Source of the DNA: a virus
Virus record (IMG/VR): IMGVR_UViG_3300045934_000076
Location: 1-63,135 of that record
Length of the DNA stretch: 63,135 nucleotides
Reading direction: 5' to 3' (one strand)
In this document: positions 1 through 6,733 of the stretch, piece by piece
How the letters are laid out: the number at the start of each line of letters is the position of its first letter
How positions within the stretch are numbered: the first letter of the stretch is position 1
Position numbers and translations under genes: made by a program
The notes under the pieces: model-generated
The model's input: only the letters and a program-made list of their open reading frames with translations
What the model was told of the DNA's origin: nothing
The model's database searches: none

Positions 1-237
1 GAGATGCCGTCCACCGTCAACTACATCGATCAAGCCTGGAATGCTGTCTCCAGCATGGCCATCGCACTGGAGCGCTACGAGGCGCGAGGTCCCATGGAGG
101 CATTCGACGCGACACATCAACTCGAGGCCTTCGAGAAGCGCGTCGGGCTCAAGCTTCATACGTGCGAGGACTGTCGTGGGCAGTTCCTCGAGAGCAAGCT
201 CGCAGGCCATACTTGCCTGCCAAGACTGGGAGAGTAG
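1..237 (+). CDS. 3' part of a small hypothetical gene (duplicate of the window-end gene)
   Basis: The reading frame starts at base 1 without its own start and equals the last 78 codons of the gene at 62815-63132. The one difference changes Ala here to Val there (HQLEAFEK versus HQLEVFEK). A C-x2-C pair (CEDC) followed by H-x-C (GHTC) near the C-terminus could bind zinc. On the circular map this is the same gene, not a second copy. Confidence 0.8.
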   Translation, partial: EMPSTVNYIDQAWNAVSSMAIALERYEARGPMEAFDATHQLEAFEKRVGLKLHTCEDCRGQFLESKLAGHTCLPRLGE

Positions 238-240
238 TCA
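1..240. repeat. Left copy of 240-base terminal direct repeat
   Basis: These bases recur at 62896-63135 with a constant offset of 62895 and one difference (C at 128, T at 63023). The repeat shows that the sequence closes on itself, either as a circularly permuted genome or as a real direct terminal repeat. The mismatch is unexpected for a pure assembly k-mer overlap and suggests read or strain heterogeneity. The repeat lies inside a coding region, not a non-coding packaging site. Confidence 0.95.
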
Positions 241-581
241 TGCTGGATCACATCGAAGGAATTTGGAGCACAGAGGACTGGTACGGCGAGGTGAAACTCA
301 ACGACCAGGTCCTGGACCCTGCTCGCAGCCAGAAGGTGAGGAACCACTCACCCGACGGCTTCTCGTGGGGCTACGCGGGCAGCGGGCCGTCGCAGCTCGC
401 GCTGGCCGTGTTGCTTGCCAAGGGAGTGCCCGAGTACACGGCTGTCCTCGCGCACACCGACTTCTGCCGCGAGGTGATCGCGGCCGTCAACGACGAGCAG
501 CCGCTCAACATCCACATCGACGTGAGGGCCTGGGTCGAAGCGTGGAAGCGCAAGAACGGCCGTCTGCTGGAGGAGGCATAG
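240..581 (+). CDS. DUF6166-like protein
   Basis: A 113-residue protein. The central stretch NHSPDGFSWGYAGSGPSQ, followed by a Leu/Ala-rich helix, resembles the DUF6166 family, whose function is unknown. The ATG at 240 is preceded by the purine-rich GGGAGAG about 5 bases upstream; earlier in-frame ATGs would intrude into the preceding gene. It is the first gene after the circle junction in an operon running from 57.5 kb through the ends to 1.9 kb. The family match is from memory of the motif and is moderately secure. Confidence 0.7.
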   Translation: MLDHIEGIWSTEDWYGEVKLNDQVLDPARSQKVRNHSPDGFSWGYAGSGPSQLALAVLLAKGVPEYTAVLAHTDFCREVIAAVNDEQPLNIHIDVRAWVEAWKRKNGRLLEEA

Positions 582-583
582 TC

Positions 584-1234
584 ATGTGGCACAAGATCAG
601 CGACGGGCACCCCGAACGCGGCGGCGTCTTCGTGGTGCGCCGTGACAGCATCATCTTCACCGCGACGGTATGCTACGGGATGCACGCGCCGTGGTGGGTG
701 CCTCGCGTTCCGTCCGAAGGTCTCGCGAAGGTCCACGAGACCGAGCCCATCAACATGGAGCCCAACGACCTGTGGACCACGCTGCATGAGCTCAACCCGA
801 TGGCGGCACAGCGGGAGATCGGCCGTCACTTCGGGATGCAGGACTTCGCGGATGAGCATTCACCTGCCGAGCTGGCCGCCGAGATCGAGCGTCGTCATCG
901 TGAGAGCGCAGCCGCACTCAACGCCGAGACGCGCGAAGCGAACGTGAGACAAGCCCGCCTCCTCGGGATGGCCACTCGGTTCCAACTCGAGACCACGAAG
1001 TGCAAGCGGCTCGAGCATGCCACCGTCACCATCGAGCTTCGCAGTGTGATCGGTGAGCCACGATGGGCCGTCTGTTGTGAGGGCGGCGTGCTCAACACTC
1101 ACAACGAATGGGAGTACGAGCCGAACCCGTCCAGTCGCAGCGACGCGTTCAAGAAGCGCACGCGATTCGACACTATCGAGGAGGCAGAGGCTGCCTTCCG
1201 GAGGTTCGAAGAGAGATGTCAACCGGAGGAGTAG
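584..1234 (+). CDS. Hypothetical protein with DUF551-like start
   Basis: A 216-residue protein two bases after the previous stop. The N-terminus (WHKISDGHPERGGVFVVRR, then WW at about 39) recalls DUF551-type proteins that begin W-x-x-I-S-D-x-x-P. The middle (about 75-130) is a charged helical region rich in Glu and Arg, and the C-terminus is mixed. No catalytic motif is visible. The longer open frame upstream overlaps the previous two genes and is not a credible N-terminus. Confidence 0.65.
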   Translation: MWHKISDGHPERGGVFVVRRDSIIFTATVCYGMHAPWWVPRVPSEGLAKVHETEPINMEPNDLWTTLHELNPMAAQREIGRHFGMQDFADEHSPAELAAEIERRHRESAAALNAETREANVRQARLLGMATRFQLETTKCKRLEHATVTIELRSVIGEPRWAVCCEGGVLNTHNEWEYEPNPSSRSDAFKKRTRFDTIEEAEAAFRRFEERCQPEE

Positions 1235-1500
1235 TCACAGCTCGCTGTACCGTCCAAGACTGCAAGTCTCGCGAGGTTTACACCTCAAGCCCAATCAGGG
1301 CCGAGCGGCACAGGCTCAACGCCTGGAACAAGGCCGCTCGGCTCGCTCGTTCCCACGCGGTCGAGACGAACCATCGCGTGGACCTCGACGACGGTGACCG
1401 GCACGCCTTCGTCGAGTGTCGTTGTTCCAAGTGCCAGGAACCTACGCCCGGGAACGCCTCGGGCGTCTGTCTCGAATGCCTCAAGAAGGAGATGATGTGA
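1216..1500 (+). CDS. Small zinc-ribbon-like protein
   Basis: A 94-residue protein overlapping the previous gene by 19 bases. Two Cys pairs near the N-terminus and a C-terminal C-x-C-x2-C ... C-x2-C set (CRCSKC, CLEC) suggest a zinc ribbon. The start is uncertain; ATG at 1216 is the last in-frame ATG before the conserved-looking part. No function can be assigned. Confidence 0.6.
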   Translation: MSTGGVVTARCTVQDCKSREVYTSSPIRAERHRLNAWNKAARLARSHAVETNHRVDLDDGDRHAFVECRCSKCQEPTPGNASGVCLECLKKEMM

Positions 1501-1895
1501 TGCGGTTCAAGAGTTTGGTCGCTGCGTTCCTGATCGTACTCGCGGTCGTTCCGCTGGCGTCGGCCGATGTGAAGGCTCATCTCATGAGGGCGCCGGATCC
1601 CTGTGAGGGCGAGGGGCCGTGGCTGCTCGTCTATCGGTATCACTTCGTGAACGATGACGGCGTGACCCAGGTCGAGGAGACGTTCGACGGTCTGCGATTC
1701 GCAACCGAGGAGCTGGCCTTCGCGTGCGCCGCGAAGCTTCGAACGACTGGAGTGCGACTGCCGACGCTGCCTCGCTACGGTCGCGATTCGAACGTGATGC
1801 CCGACTTGATCACGCCCATGCCGTCGCTATGCGCCGTCGAACAGGGCATCAGGCCCACGCGCCAGCCTCGCGGGGCCGCTGACCCCGCGCCATAG
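1500..1895 (+). CDS. Secreted hypothetical protein
   Basis: A 131-residue protein whose ATG overlaps the previous TGA. Residues 1-21 form a clear Sec signal peptide: basic MRFK, a hydrophobic core LVAAFLIVLAVVPLA, and an ASA cleavage site before Asp. The mature part has two Cys in the middle and a Pro/Arg-rich tail. It is likely periplasmic. Being the last gene before a 650-base non-coding region, it ends the operon that began at 57.5 kb. A cell-envelope role such as superinfection immunity is only a guess. Confidence 0.7.
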   Translation: MRFKSLVAAFLIVLAVVPLASADVKAHLMRAPDPCEGEGPWLLVYRYHFVNDDGVTQVEETFDGLRFATEELAFACAAKLRTTGVRLPTLPRYGRDSNVMPDLITPMPSLCAVEQGIRPTRQPRGAADPAP

Positions 1896-1933
1896 GCCCC
1901 GCGCCCGCGTTCGTACCCTGCCCGCCCCTGCTA

Positions 1934-1958
1934 GGGGCCTTGCACCATGCAAGGCCCC
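1934..1958 (+). terminator. Strong hairpin at operon end
   Basis: Perfect 11-bp arms GGGGCCTTGCA and TGCAAGGCCCC enclose the 3-base loop CCA, 39 bases after the stop of the secreted-protein gene. No T-tract follows, so it is not a canonical intrinsic terminator. It may end or protect transcripts, or be a protein-binding dyad. Confidence 0.45.
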
Positions 1959-2071
1959 CGGCAGGGGCCTTTGAACGATTAGGGCCTCACGGACCATCAC
2001 GATTCTGGAGCCTATATGGCTGACGGAATCGTGATGTTCGGCGTTCTCGACCCCAACGAGCCCAAACCGTG

Positions 2072-2104
2072 CCTGTAAGTGCTTACAGGTCAACAACTTA
2101 CAGG
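2072..2104. promoter_or_regulatory. Operator-like dyad with a third half-site
   Basis: CCTGTAAG (2072-2079) and CTTACAGG (2082-2089) form an inverted repeat with a 2-base centre. A further CTTACAGG occurs at 2097-2104, 15 bases downstream in the same orientation. Repeated 8-mer half-sites of this kind suit a dimeric DNA-binding protein. No repressor gene is evident in the window. Confidence 0.5.
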
Positions 2105-2345
2105 CCGGATCGTTTAAAGCCGTTTTAAGGCTCGCAAGGCGGGCGGGTAGGGCAAGGGGCTTAAGGCTCCCGCTTGGTCACTCCCTAGGGCTCCCTGTCA
2201 GCCTAGTTTTAGGCCCCTTCCGGCCCCCTCCTGGCCTAGGAGCGGCTAGCGAGCCCAGGAGAGCCCAATCCGGGGGGATTGGGGCCTGTACCCTGCGGCC
2301 CCTGCGGGCGGCTCGCTGGCGGGCGCGTGGGGCTCAGCCGCCCGT

Positions 2346-2383
2346 GGCACTTGCCACGCGGGCGCGGCACTTGCCATGCGGGC
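2346..2383. repeat. Tandem 18-bp direct repeat, each with a small dyad
   Basis: GGCACTTGCCAYGCGGGC occurs at 2346-2363 and 2366-2383 with one mismatch and a 20-base period. Each unit carries the palindrome GGCA-CT-TGCC. The first is extended to GTGGCA/TGCCAC. An iteron or protein-binding pair is possible. Confidence 0.6.
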
Positions 2384-2467
2384 TCGTGGCGGGACCGGGC
2401 GACGGCAGGCCCCCGGCTCGTGCCGACTGGTCCAGAAGACGCTCGATGAACTTTGTTGTGTGGCCCC

Positions 2468-2495
2468 TTGCGCGCTGGCGCGCTGCGCCTATATT
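2468..2495 (+). promoter_or_regulatory. Predicted sigma70-like promoter
   Basis: A -35 TTGCGC (2468-2473) and -10 TATATT (2490-2495) are separated by 16 bases. They lie 57 bases upstream of the gene at 2552, the only gene before a strong terminator, so a dedicated single-gene unit is likely. Confidence 0.5.
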
Positions 2496-2551
2496 GAAGC
2501 TGCAAGCGCGGCACTCACGCTGCGCCACAGTTCAGAAAGAGAGCAAGCATC

Positions 2552-2917
2552 ATGGCCGAATCCAAGGAGAAGCCGGCGAAGGTCAAGCGGGACCGTCAGG
2601 TCACGCGTCTCACCGACGGCCAGGGCGGGTCGCTCGAGGTGTTCGCCCAGGGCACGAAGGCCGGTCGGTTCGAGAGCTACGCCAAGCACACGGTCCGCGA
2701 CGAGAAGGGCAAGGTCAACAAGGGCGCGTCGAAGGGCTCCGGCATCGCCGGCGACCACGCGACCTTCGACGAGGCCAAGACCGCCGCGAACGGCATCATC
2801 GAGGGCGCGAAGGCCCTCGGCTGGACCGTCAAGTCCAGCGGCGGCGGAGCGGCCGGTCGCAAGGACGCCTTCACGCTCGACAGCCTCCCGAAGCCCGCGA
2901 AGGCCCCCAAGAAGTAG
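2552..2917 (+). CDS. Small basic protein in its own transcription unit
   Basis: A 121-residue, Lys/Gly/Ala-rich, very hydrophilic protein. Lysine-rich termini flank a middle with FESYAKHTVRDEKG and FDEAKTAANGIIEGAKALGW. I do not recognise the family. It has its own promoter and a perfect intrinsic terminator, which suggests strong or differently timed expression. A nucleic-acid-binding role is plausible from charge only. The sequence GAAAGAGAGCAAG precedes the ATG. Confidence 0.75.
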   Translation: MAESKEKPAKVKRDRQVTRLTDGQGGSLEVFAQGTKAGRFESYAKHTVRDEKGKVNKGASKGSGIAGDHATFDEAKTAANGIIEGAKALGWTVKSSGGGAAGRKDAFTLDSLPKPAKAPKK

Positions 2918-2940
2918 GAGCGGCCTCCGTCGCGGTCTCG

Positions 2941-2974
2941 AGCCGCTCCACTCGCACAGTGGAGCGGCTTTTTT
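2941..2974 (+). terminator. Rho-independent terminator
   Basis: A 12-bp perfect stem (AGCCGCTCCACT at 2941-2952 with AGTGGAGCGGCT at 2958-2969) and 5-base loop CGCAC are followed by TTTTTT. It ends the gene at 2552-2917 and sits directly before the next promoter, isolating the two units. Confidence 0.92.
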
Positions 2975-2975
2975 G

Positions 2976-3005
2976 TTGCAATCAGTTGCTAACTTGTGCT
3001 ACAAT
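2976..3005 (+). promoter_or_regulatory. Promoter P1, shared-core family
   Basis: A -35 TTGCAA (2976-2981), 18-base spacer and extended -10 TGC-TACAAT (2997-3005). The spacer and -10 contain GTTGCTAACTTGTGCTA (2985-3001), repeated almost exactly at 15492-15508 and 23610-23626. It starts the long rightward unit of ligase, polymerase and modification genes. Conservation of the spacer suggests a regulator or a dedicated recognition factor acts here. Confidence 0.75.
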
Positions 3006-3019
3006 GCACCTTCACGTCA

Positions 3020-3128
3020 TGCGATCGAAGCCGTCGGGTCACGCGAAAGCGCGGGTGGACTCAAGGCCGGGATACAACTACACTCCCCGGGAGGCTCGAC
3101 GGCTTCGATCGCGCTGCGTGGTGCAGCG
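3020..3128 (+). ncRNA. Structured leader RNA with three-way-junction fold
   Basis: Starting about 10 bases after the expected transcription start, perfect 16-bp arms GCGATCGAAGCCGTCG (3021-3036) and CGACGGCTTCGATCGC (3097-3112) close a 60-base interior. The interior holds a CGC-GAAA-GCG hairpin (3042-3051) and a stem CCGGGA/TCCCCGG (3067-3072, 3084-3090) with an 11-base loop. A further hairpin CGCTGC/GCAGCG (3112-3128) follows, ending 7 bases before the AGGAGGG ribosome site at 3136. The layout is that of a riboswitch-like or protein-binding leader. I could not match it to a known class. Confidence 0.65.
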
Positions 3129-3146
3129 TGTTCAGAGGAGGGCGCG

Positions 3147-3446
3147 ATGTTCTCATGCGAAGCATGCGGAAGGAAGAGCGAGCGCGGCCAGAAGCAGCAT
3201 CGTCGAGTGGTCGAGCAGCGTCGGCGGCAGTACGATCGTGGCCTCGAGATCGTTCGCGAGCTCAAGGTCGGTGAGTGCTGCAAGGACCTACCTCCCGACC
3301 AGCTCCTGACCAAAGCCCACAGTCTGCCGGCGATCACTGGTCGCCTCAGCTGTTCGGGACCCGGTTTCCAGAACGTCAAGCCGCCAAAGCACGTTCAGCA
3401 GCGGCTCGCTGCGTTCCTGCTCGGTGAGGTCGTGAGGAAGTCATGA
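3147..3446 (+). CDS. Zinc-finger-like hypothetical protein, first gene of P1 operon
   Basis: A 99-residue protein with CEAC at 4-7, a very basic segment of many Arg, Lys and Gln (8-32), and Cys-Cys near residue 47. The C-terminal half looks helical. ATG 3147 follows AGGAGGG at 5 bases; longer in-frame extensions run back through the terminator and promoter and are not credible. Its expression would be controlled by the structured leader directly upstream. DNA or RNA binding is likely from composition, but no family is recognised. Confidence 0.7.
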   Translation: MFSCEACGRKSERGQKQHRRVVEQRRRQYDRGLEIVRELKVGECCKDLPPDQLLTKAHSLPAITGRLSCSGPGFQNVKPPKHVQQRLAAFLLGEVVRKS

Positions 3447-3667
3447 CCCTCGTGAAGGAGGTCAAGCTTCTGGACGACGGCGGCAACTCGCTCACGTTCA
3501 CGCTGACCAACGAGGGCCGGCTCTACATCACGTCGGTCGTCTACGTGAACGGCCGCAAGACTGGCACTGGCCTCGCGAAGAAGTTCCTCGAGCAGCGGCA
3601 CGCTGAGACGTCACTCGAGAAGCAGGTCGCTGAGGCCCGCGAGCTGGGATGGGAGCTGCCGTCATGA
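3443..3667 (+). CDS. Hypothetical protein, 74 aa
   Basis: It overlaps the previous gene by ATGA. The sequence predicts a small beta-rich N-terminal half (LTFTLTNEGRLYITSVVYV) and a helical C-terminal half. No motif is recognised. It sits between the zinc-finger gene and DNA ligase and is translationally coupled to both. Confidence 0.65.
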   Translation: MTLVKEVKLLDDGGNSLTFTLTNEGRLYITSVVYVNGRKTGTGLAKKFLEQRHAETSLEKQVAEARELGWELPS

Positions 3668-4584
3668 GGCCCGATCACATGGAACGTGCCATGACTCGGG
3701 GCTTCGTCGAGCCCATGCTGGCATCACCGACGAAGGAGGGCATGCTCCTCCCGTCAGGAGAGTGGATCGCCCAGGAGAAGTACGACGGGCATCGCCTGAT
3801 AGTAGCAGTAGGCAAGGCCAGTGGTCTCTTCGGCGGCGAGCCAAGAGCGTGGAGCCGCGACGCGAAGGACCGCATCCTGCCGGCTCACGTTCGCACAGCG
3901 ATCGGGAAGCTACCGAACGGCATCTACGACGGTGAGCTTCTGGTGCCAGGTGAGCGCTCGTACGGCGTCACCCGACTGGACCTCGCCGACAAGCTCGTGT
4001 TCGTGTGCTTCGACGTCTTGGAGCTCCTCGGAAAGGACCTCACGATCAGAGGCATCGGGGCCAATCAGCAAGATCGCAGAGACTACCTCTTGCAGATCTT
4101 CAATCAGCCCGAGCTGGGAGTGCCAGGGATTCAACTCGCGTGGCAGATGCCAATCAAGACATTCGAGGACGCTAACAGGATAGCCGCCAGGGATGTCTGG
4201 TCGCGCGACGGTGAAGGGCTCATTCTCAAGAGAGTGACGGGGCTCTATCAGCCCGGCAAGCGACCCAAGGACTGGCTCAAGATCAAGATGCTCAGGAGTG
4301 CCTGTCTCACGATCGTTGGCTTCAAGGCAGGCACGATGGGTGACAACTCAGTCGTCATGCTTCGGGACGATGACGGCAACGATACGACGGTCAAGTGGAA
4401 GAATCTCGAGATACTCCATCAGCTTCAGACCGATCCGAAGAGCTTCATCGGGCGCAAGCTCTGGATCGAGTTCCAAGAGAGAACGCCCGACGGCGGCTAT
4501 AGGCATCCTCGGTGGGATCACCTCGACGAGGGTCGCAACGCAGGCAAGCGCGTCCTCAGCGCGCTCAAAGGAGGCACGAAGTGA
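3664..4584 (+). CDS. ATP-dependent DNA ligase
   Basis: A 306-residue protein that seals nicks in duplex DNA. The adenylation motif I is EKYDGHR with the nucleotidyl-accepting Lys at about 39. Later motifs are FVCFDVLELLG (III), EGLILKRV (IV) and WLKIKM (V), in family order. The C-terminal third (after about 215) fits an OB-fold. The length suits a minimal viral ligase. The start overlaps the previous stop (ATGA). It probably acts in lagging-strand joining with the polymerase, exonucleases and primase-helicase downstream. Confidence 0.9.
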   Translation: MRPDHMERAMTRGFVEPMLASPTKEGMLLPSGEWIAQEKYDGHRLIVAVGKASGLFGGEPRAWSRDAKDRILPAHVRTAIGKLPNGIYDGELLVPGERSYGVTRLDLADKLVFVCFDVLELLGKDLTIRGIGANQQDRRDYLLQIFNQPELGVPGIQLAWQMPIKTFEDANRIAARDVWSRDGEGLILKRVTGLYQPGKRPKDWLKIKMLRSACLTIVGFKAGTMGDNSVVMLRDDDGNDTTVKWKNLEILHQLQTDPKSFIGRKLWIEFQERTPDGGYRHPRWDHLDEGRNAGKRVLSALKGGTK

Positions 4585-5009
4585 AGAGCAAGGTCAAGAT
4601 GCCCAAGGACGAGTTCTACAGGATCGTCCACGAGTGCGGTCTCAGCAGCGATCGTCTCACGCAGATCCTCTACGAGACCTGCCCCACTCCTGACATCACC
4701 GAAGACGAACTTCGCAAGTTCATGCATCACAAAGACACCGTCAAGTGCCTCCGCGTCTGCCTGGGGATGCTTCGCGGTGAGAAGTGGGCCTTCGAGGAGG
4801 CTTTCAAGCAGATCGCGAAGTACCTCGAAGAGCACGGCGTGTTCCTCGTGATCCTGGAAATCCGCAGCGACGCTCAGGCCAGCAAGATCCCAAGCGACAC
4901 TCCCGGAGCGCAGGCCGCGGATCCCTTCGGCAAGACCGAGGCTGACGTCATCGACGACATCGCGTCGATGTTCGGCTCGCAGCCAATCGACCCTCGCAAG
5001 GCGAACTGA
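4581..5009 (+). CDS. Hypothetical protein, 142 aa
   Basis: The GTG start overlaps the ligase stop and follows AAAGGAGGC. It is a mostly helical, acidic protein with several Cys in the first 75 residues and an Asp-rich C-terminus. No family is recognised. Coupling to the ligase suggests early expression. Confidence 0.7.
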   Translation: MKSKVKMPKDEFYRIVHECGLSSDRLTQILYETCPTPDITEDELRKFMHHKDTVKCLRVCLGMLRGEKWAFEEAFKQIAKYLEEHGVFLVILEIRSDAQASKIPSDTPGAQAADPFGKTEADVIDDIASMFGSQPIDPRKAN

Positions 5010-5010
5010 G

Positions 5011-5304
5011 GTGCGCCGCTTGGGTCGTTGGTGGATCAAGGTCCACGCACGAAGCTTCTACAAGTTCTGGGGCTTCGACAAGGCAGTCCCGATGGCTCGT
5101 GAAGGAGCCGTCGGCTTCAAGCCGATGCGCTGGTACTGGCGTCGCGTGCTCAAGCAGGTAGAAATCCTGCGGCTCTGCGAGAAGACCGACCGGTTCATGC
5201 GCGTCTACGGCGCGTCTCCGTTGAAGATCGCTGAGATGCAGCCGCTCAACTGGAAACCGTCCGATGCTGCTCAGGCATTCGGAAGATTCAGGAGGGGTCG
5301 ATGA
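5011..5304 (+). CDS. Small basic hypothetical protein
   Basis: A 97-residue protein rich in Arg, Lys and Trp, with a GTG start one base after the previous stop. Aromatic and basic residues dominate (WWIKVHARSFYKFWGF), giving a high pI. No membrane segment is convincing. The function is unknown. Confidence 0.6.
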   Translation: MRRLGRWWIKVHARSFYKFWGFDKAVPMAREGAVGFKPMRWYWRRVLKQVEILRLCEKTDRFMRVYGASPLKIAEMQPLNWKPSDAAQAFGRFRRGR

Positions 5305-5483
5305 GGTTCAAGCTCACGTTCAAGGAGGGGCTCAACGTCGTCGGGACCGTGAGGTCCATCCGGATGCCGAAGCCGGAGAAGCCTGATCAGGAGAAGCTCC
5401 TCGCAGAAGAGATCATCAAGCTGGAACAGCTCACTGAGCGCGTCACCGGTCTCCGGCTGCACATCGAGACCGTCGAACAGTGA
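5301..5483 (+). CDS. Small coiled-coil protein
   Basis: A 60-residue protein starting ATGA over the previous stop, with AGGAGGGG upstream. Residues 30-58 form a heptad-like helix (KLLAEEIIKLEQLTERV). The function is unknown. It may pair with the next gene, which it overlaps by 4 bases. Confidence 0.6.
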   Translation: MRFKLTFKEGLNVVGTVRSIRMPKPEKPDQEKLLAEEIIKLEQLTERVTGLRLHIETVEQ

Positions 5484-6418
5484 GTCTCGTAGACCAGTTC
5501 TGCGAGCGTTCGACGCCATTCAGGATCATGGCCGAGCAGTCGCAGGTCTTCCGCGTGCCATTCGAAGTCACTCCCTTCACTCGAGAGCCTGACGGCAAGT
5601 GGGGCTTCTGGTGGAGGGAGTGGGCTGAGTGGAAGATGAAGTTGATTCCGAAGAAGGGCGATGCGTTCGACTCGTCGTGGTGGCGACCTCCCTTCAAGGA
5701 CATGATCATCATGAGCGAGCGCGACGAGCAGGGTCTCATGATGATCTTGAGCCCTCGCGCTGGATTCAACTTCAGCGACGTCACTCTGCCGGGCCACGGG
5801 CAGGTCAAGCCAGACTGGGGATGCATCGTGGCTCAGCTCGGCCTGGATCCCAGAACTCGAGAGCTGATGGTCTTGATGTCGATGCGGGTGTTCTCCGTGG
5901 ATGGATTGCTCCACCTCACGAAGCTCGAAGAGCAGGCCCGCGACACCGTCTCGCTCCAGAAGATCATCACTCCCTACGCCGACGAAGAGCGGATGTACAA
6001 GCACGCTCTCGAGATCTGGAGAGACAATCCCAAGGATCACGAACGCGACGCAGTCAACTCAGTCGCAACTTTCGCGATCGTCTGTGGGCTCCTGTGCTGC
6101 AAGAACGTGCTCACCGAGGAGCGGGCCGCTACGCGCCAGATCCGGCGTGATAGGGAGCGGCGTGGGCTCTTGCCTCTGGTGCGCTGGCACATACTCAAGG
6201 TTCAGGTGGGCGCGCAGCGCAAGCAGCCTCGCAGCGGGCCATCGCTCGGCGGTCCACACGAGCCACTCGCCAGTCACTTCGTTCGAGGTCACTTCAAGAC
6301 CTTCACGAAGGAGAAGCCGCTCCTCGGGAGGGCCGTCGGCACATTCTGGTGGAGTCAGCACGTCGCTGGCCGCGCCGACCGAGTCGTCCTCAAGGACTAC
6401 GAAATCGAGAAGGAGTAG
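5480..6418 (+). CDS. Hypothetical protein with AcrVA2-like C-terminal motif
   Basis: A 312-residue protein starting GTG over the previous stop. The C-terminal end has the pattern H-x-V-R-G-H-F-K-x-F ... PLLGRAVGTFWWSQHVAGR, a signature of many uncharacterised phage and plasmid proteins. It distantly resembles the C-terminal region of the Cas12a inhibitor AcrVA2. The N-terminal 200 residues are unassigned, and a basic Arg-rich linker follows at about 220. An anti-defence role is only a hypothesis, because most proteins with this motif are untested. Confidence 0.7.
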   Translation: MSLVDQFCERSTPFRIMAEQSQVFRVPFEVTPFTREPDGKWGFWWREWAEWKMKLIPKKGDAFDSSWWRPPFKDMIIMSERDEQGLMMILSPRAGFNFSDVTLPGHGQVKPDWGCIVAQLGLDPRTRELMVLMSMRVFSVDGLLHLTKLEEQARDTVSLQKIITPYADEERMYKHALEIWRDNPKDHERDAVNSVATFAIVCGLLCCKNVLTEERAATRQIRRDRERRGLLPLVRWHILKVQVGAQRKQPRSGPSLGGPHEPLASHFVRGHFKTFTKEKPLLGRAVGTFWWSQHVAGRADRVVLKDYEIEKE

Positions 6419-6421
6419 ATC

Positions 6422-6730
6422 ATGTTCGGCAGGCTATTCAAGAGAACGCCGAAGCCGCAGCGCCGATTCTGGTGTCCAACTTGCAAGGTGATCTTGCTTG
6501 AGAAGACCCACGAGGTCTTCACATTCTGGCTCAAGTTCAGCGAGCAGGCTTTTGGTCACAACGCATGGATCAAGGACGCAGAAGTCAGTCTTGGCGGCGG
6601 GTCATTCGGTCATCAAGTGACTCATGTCGTCATCCTTGAGATTCCCGCGACAGCCACTCCAGTCGCCGACGGTAAGCTCAGCATCGTCACGGAGGCAGGA
6701 GCAGTCAGCTTGGCTGACGATCTTCTGTAG
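6422..6730 (+). CDS. Hypothetical protein, 102 aa
   Basis: It has a basic N-terminus, then CPTC (18-21), a possible half zinc site, and a beta-rich C-terminal half. The ATG lies 3 bases after the previous stop. No family is recognised. Confidence 0.6.
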   Translation: MFGRLFKRTPKPQRRFWCPTCKVILLEKTHEVFTFWLKFSEQAFGHNAWIKDAEVSLGGGSFGHQVTHVVILEIPATATPVADGKLSIVTEAGAVSLADDLL

Positions 6731-6733
6731 AGC

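Larger units (their letters stand above)
1896..2551. other. GC-rich non-coding region with hairpins, dyad and direct repeats
   Basis: 656 bases without a convincing gene. It holds an 11-bp-stem hairpin at 1934-1958, an operator-like dyad plus third half-site at 2072-2104, a hairpin with arms CCCAATCC/GGATTGGG at 2264-2283, an 18-bp direct repeat at 2346-2383, several CTAG-containing palindromes (for example CCTAGG near 2236), and a promoter at 2468-2495. It separates two transcription units. It could hold a packaging or replication element, but nothing decides this. Confidence 0.75.

Noticed and set aside
3020-3128. Cyclic-di-GMP-I riboswitch
   Set aside because: GAAA tetraloop and GACTCAAGGCC recall the class, but the A-rich internal loop and tetraloop receptor needed for the class are missing.
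2344-3309. Long plus-strand open frames across 2344-3446
   Set aside because: They cross the promoter, terminator and leader and have Arg/Ser-biased shadow composition; only the genes at 2552 and 3147 have ribosome sites and sensible sequence.
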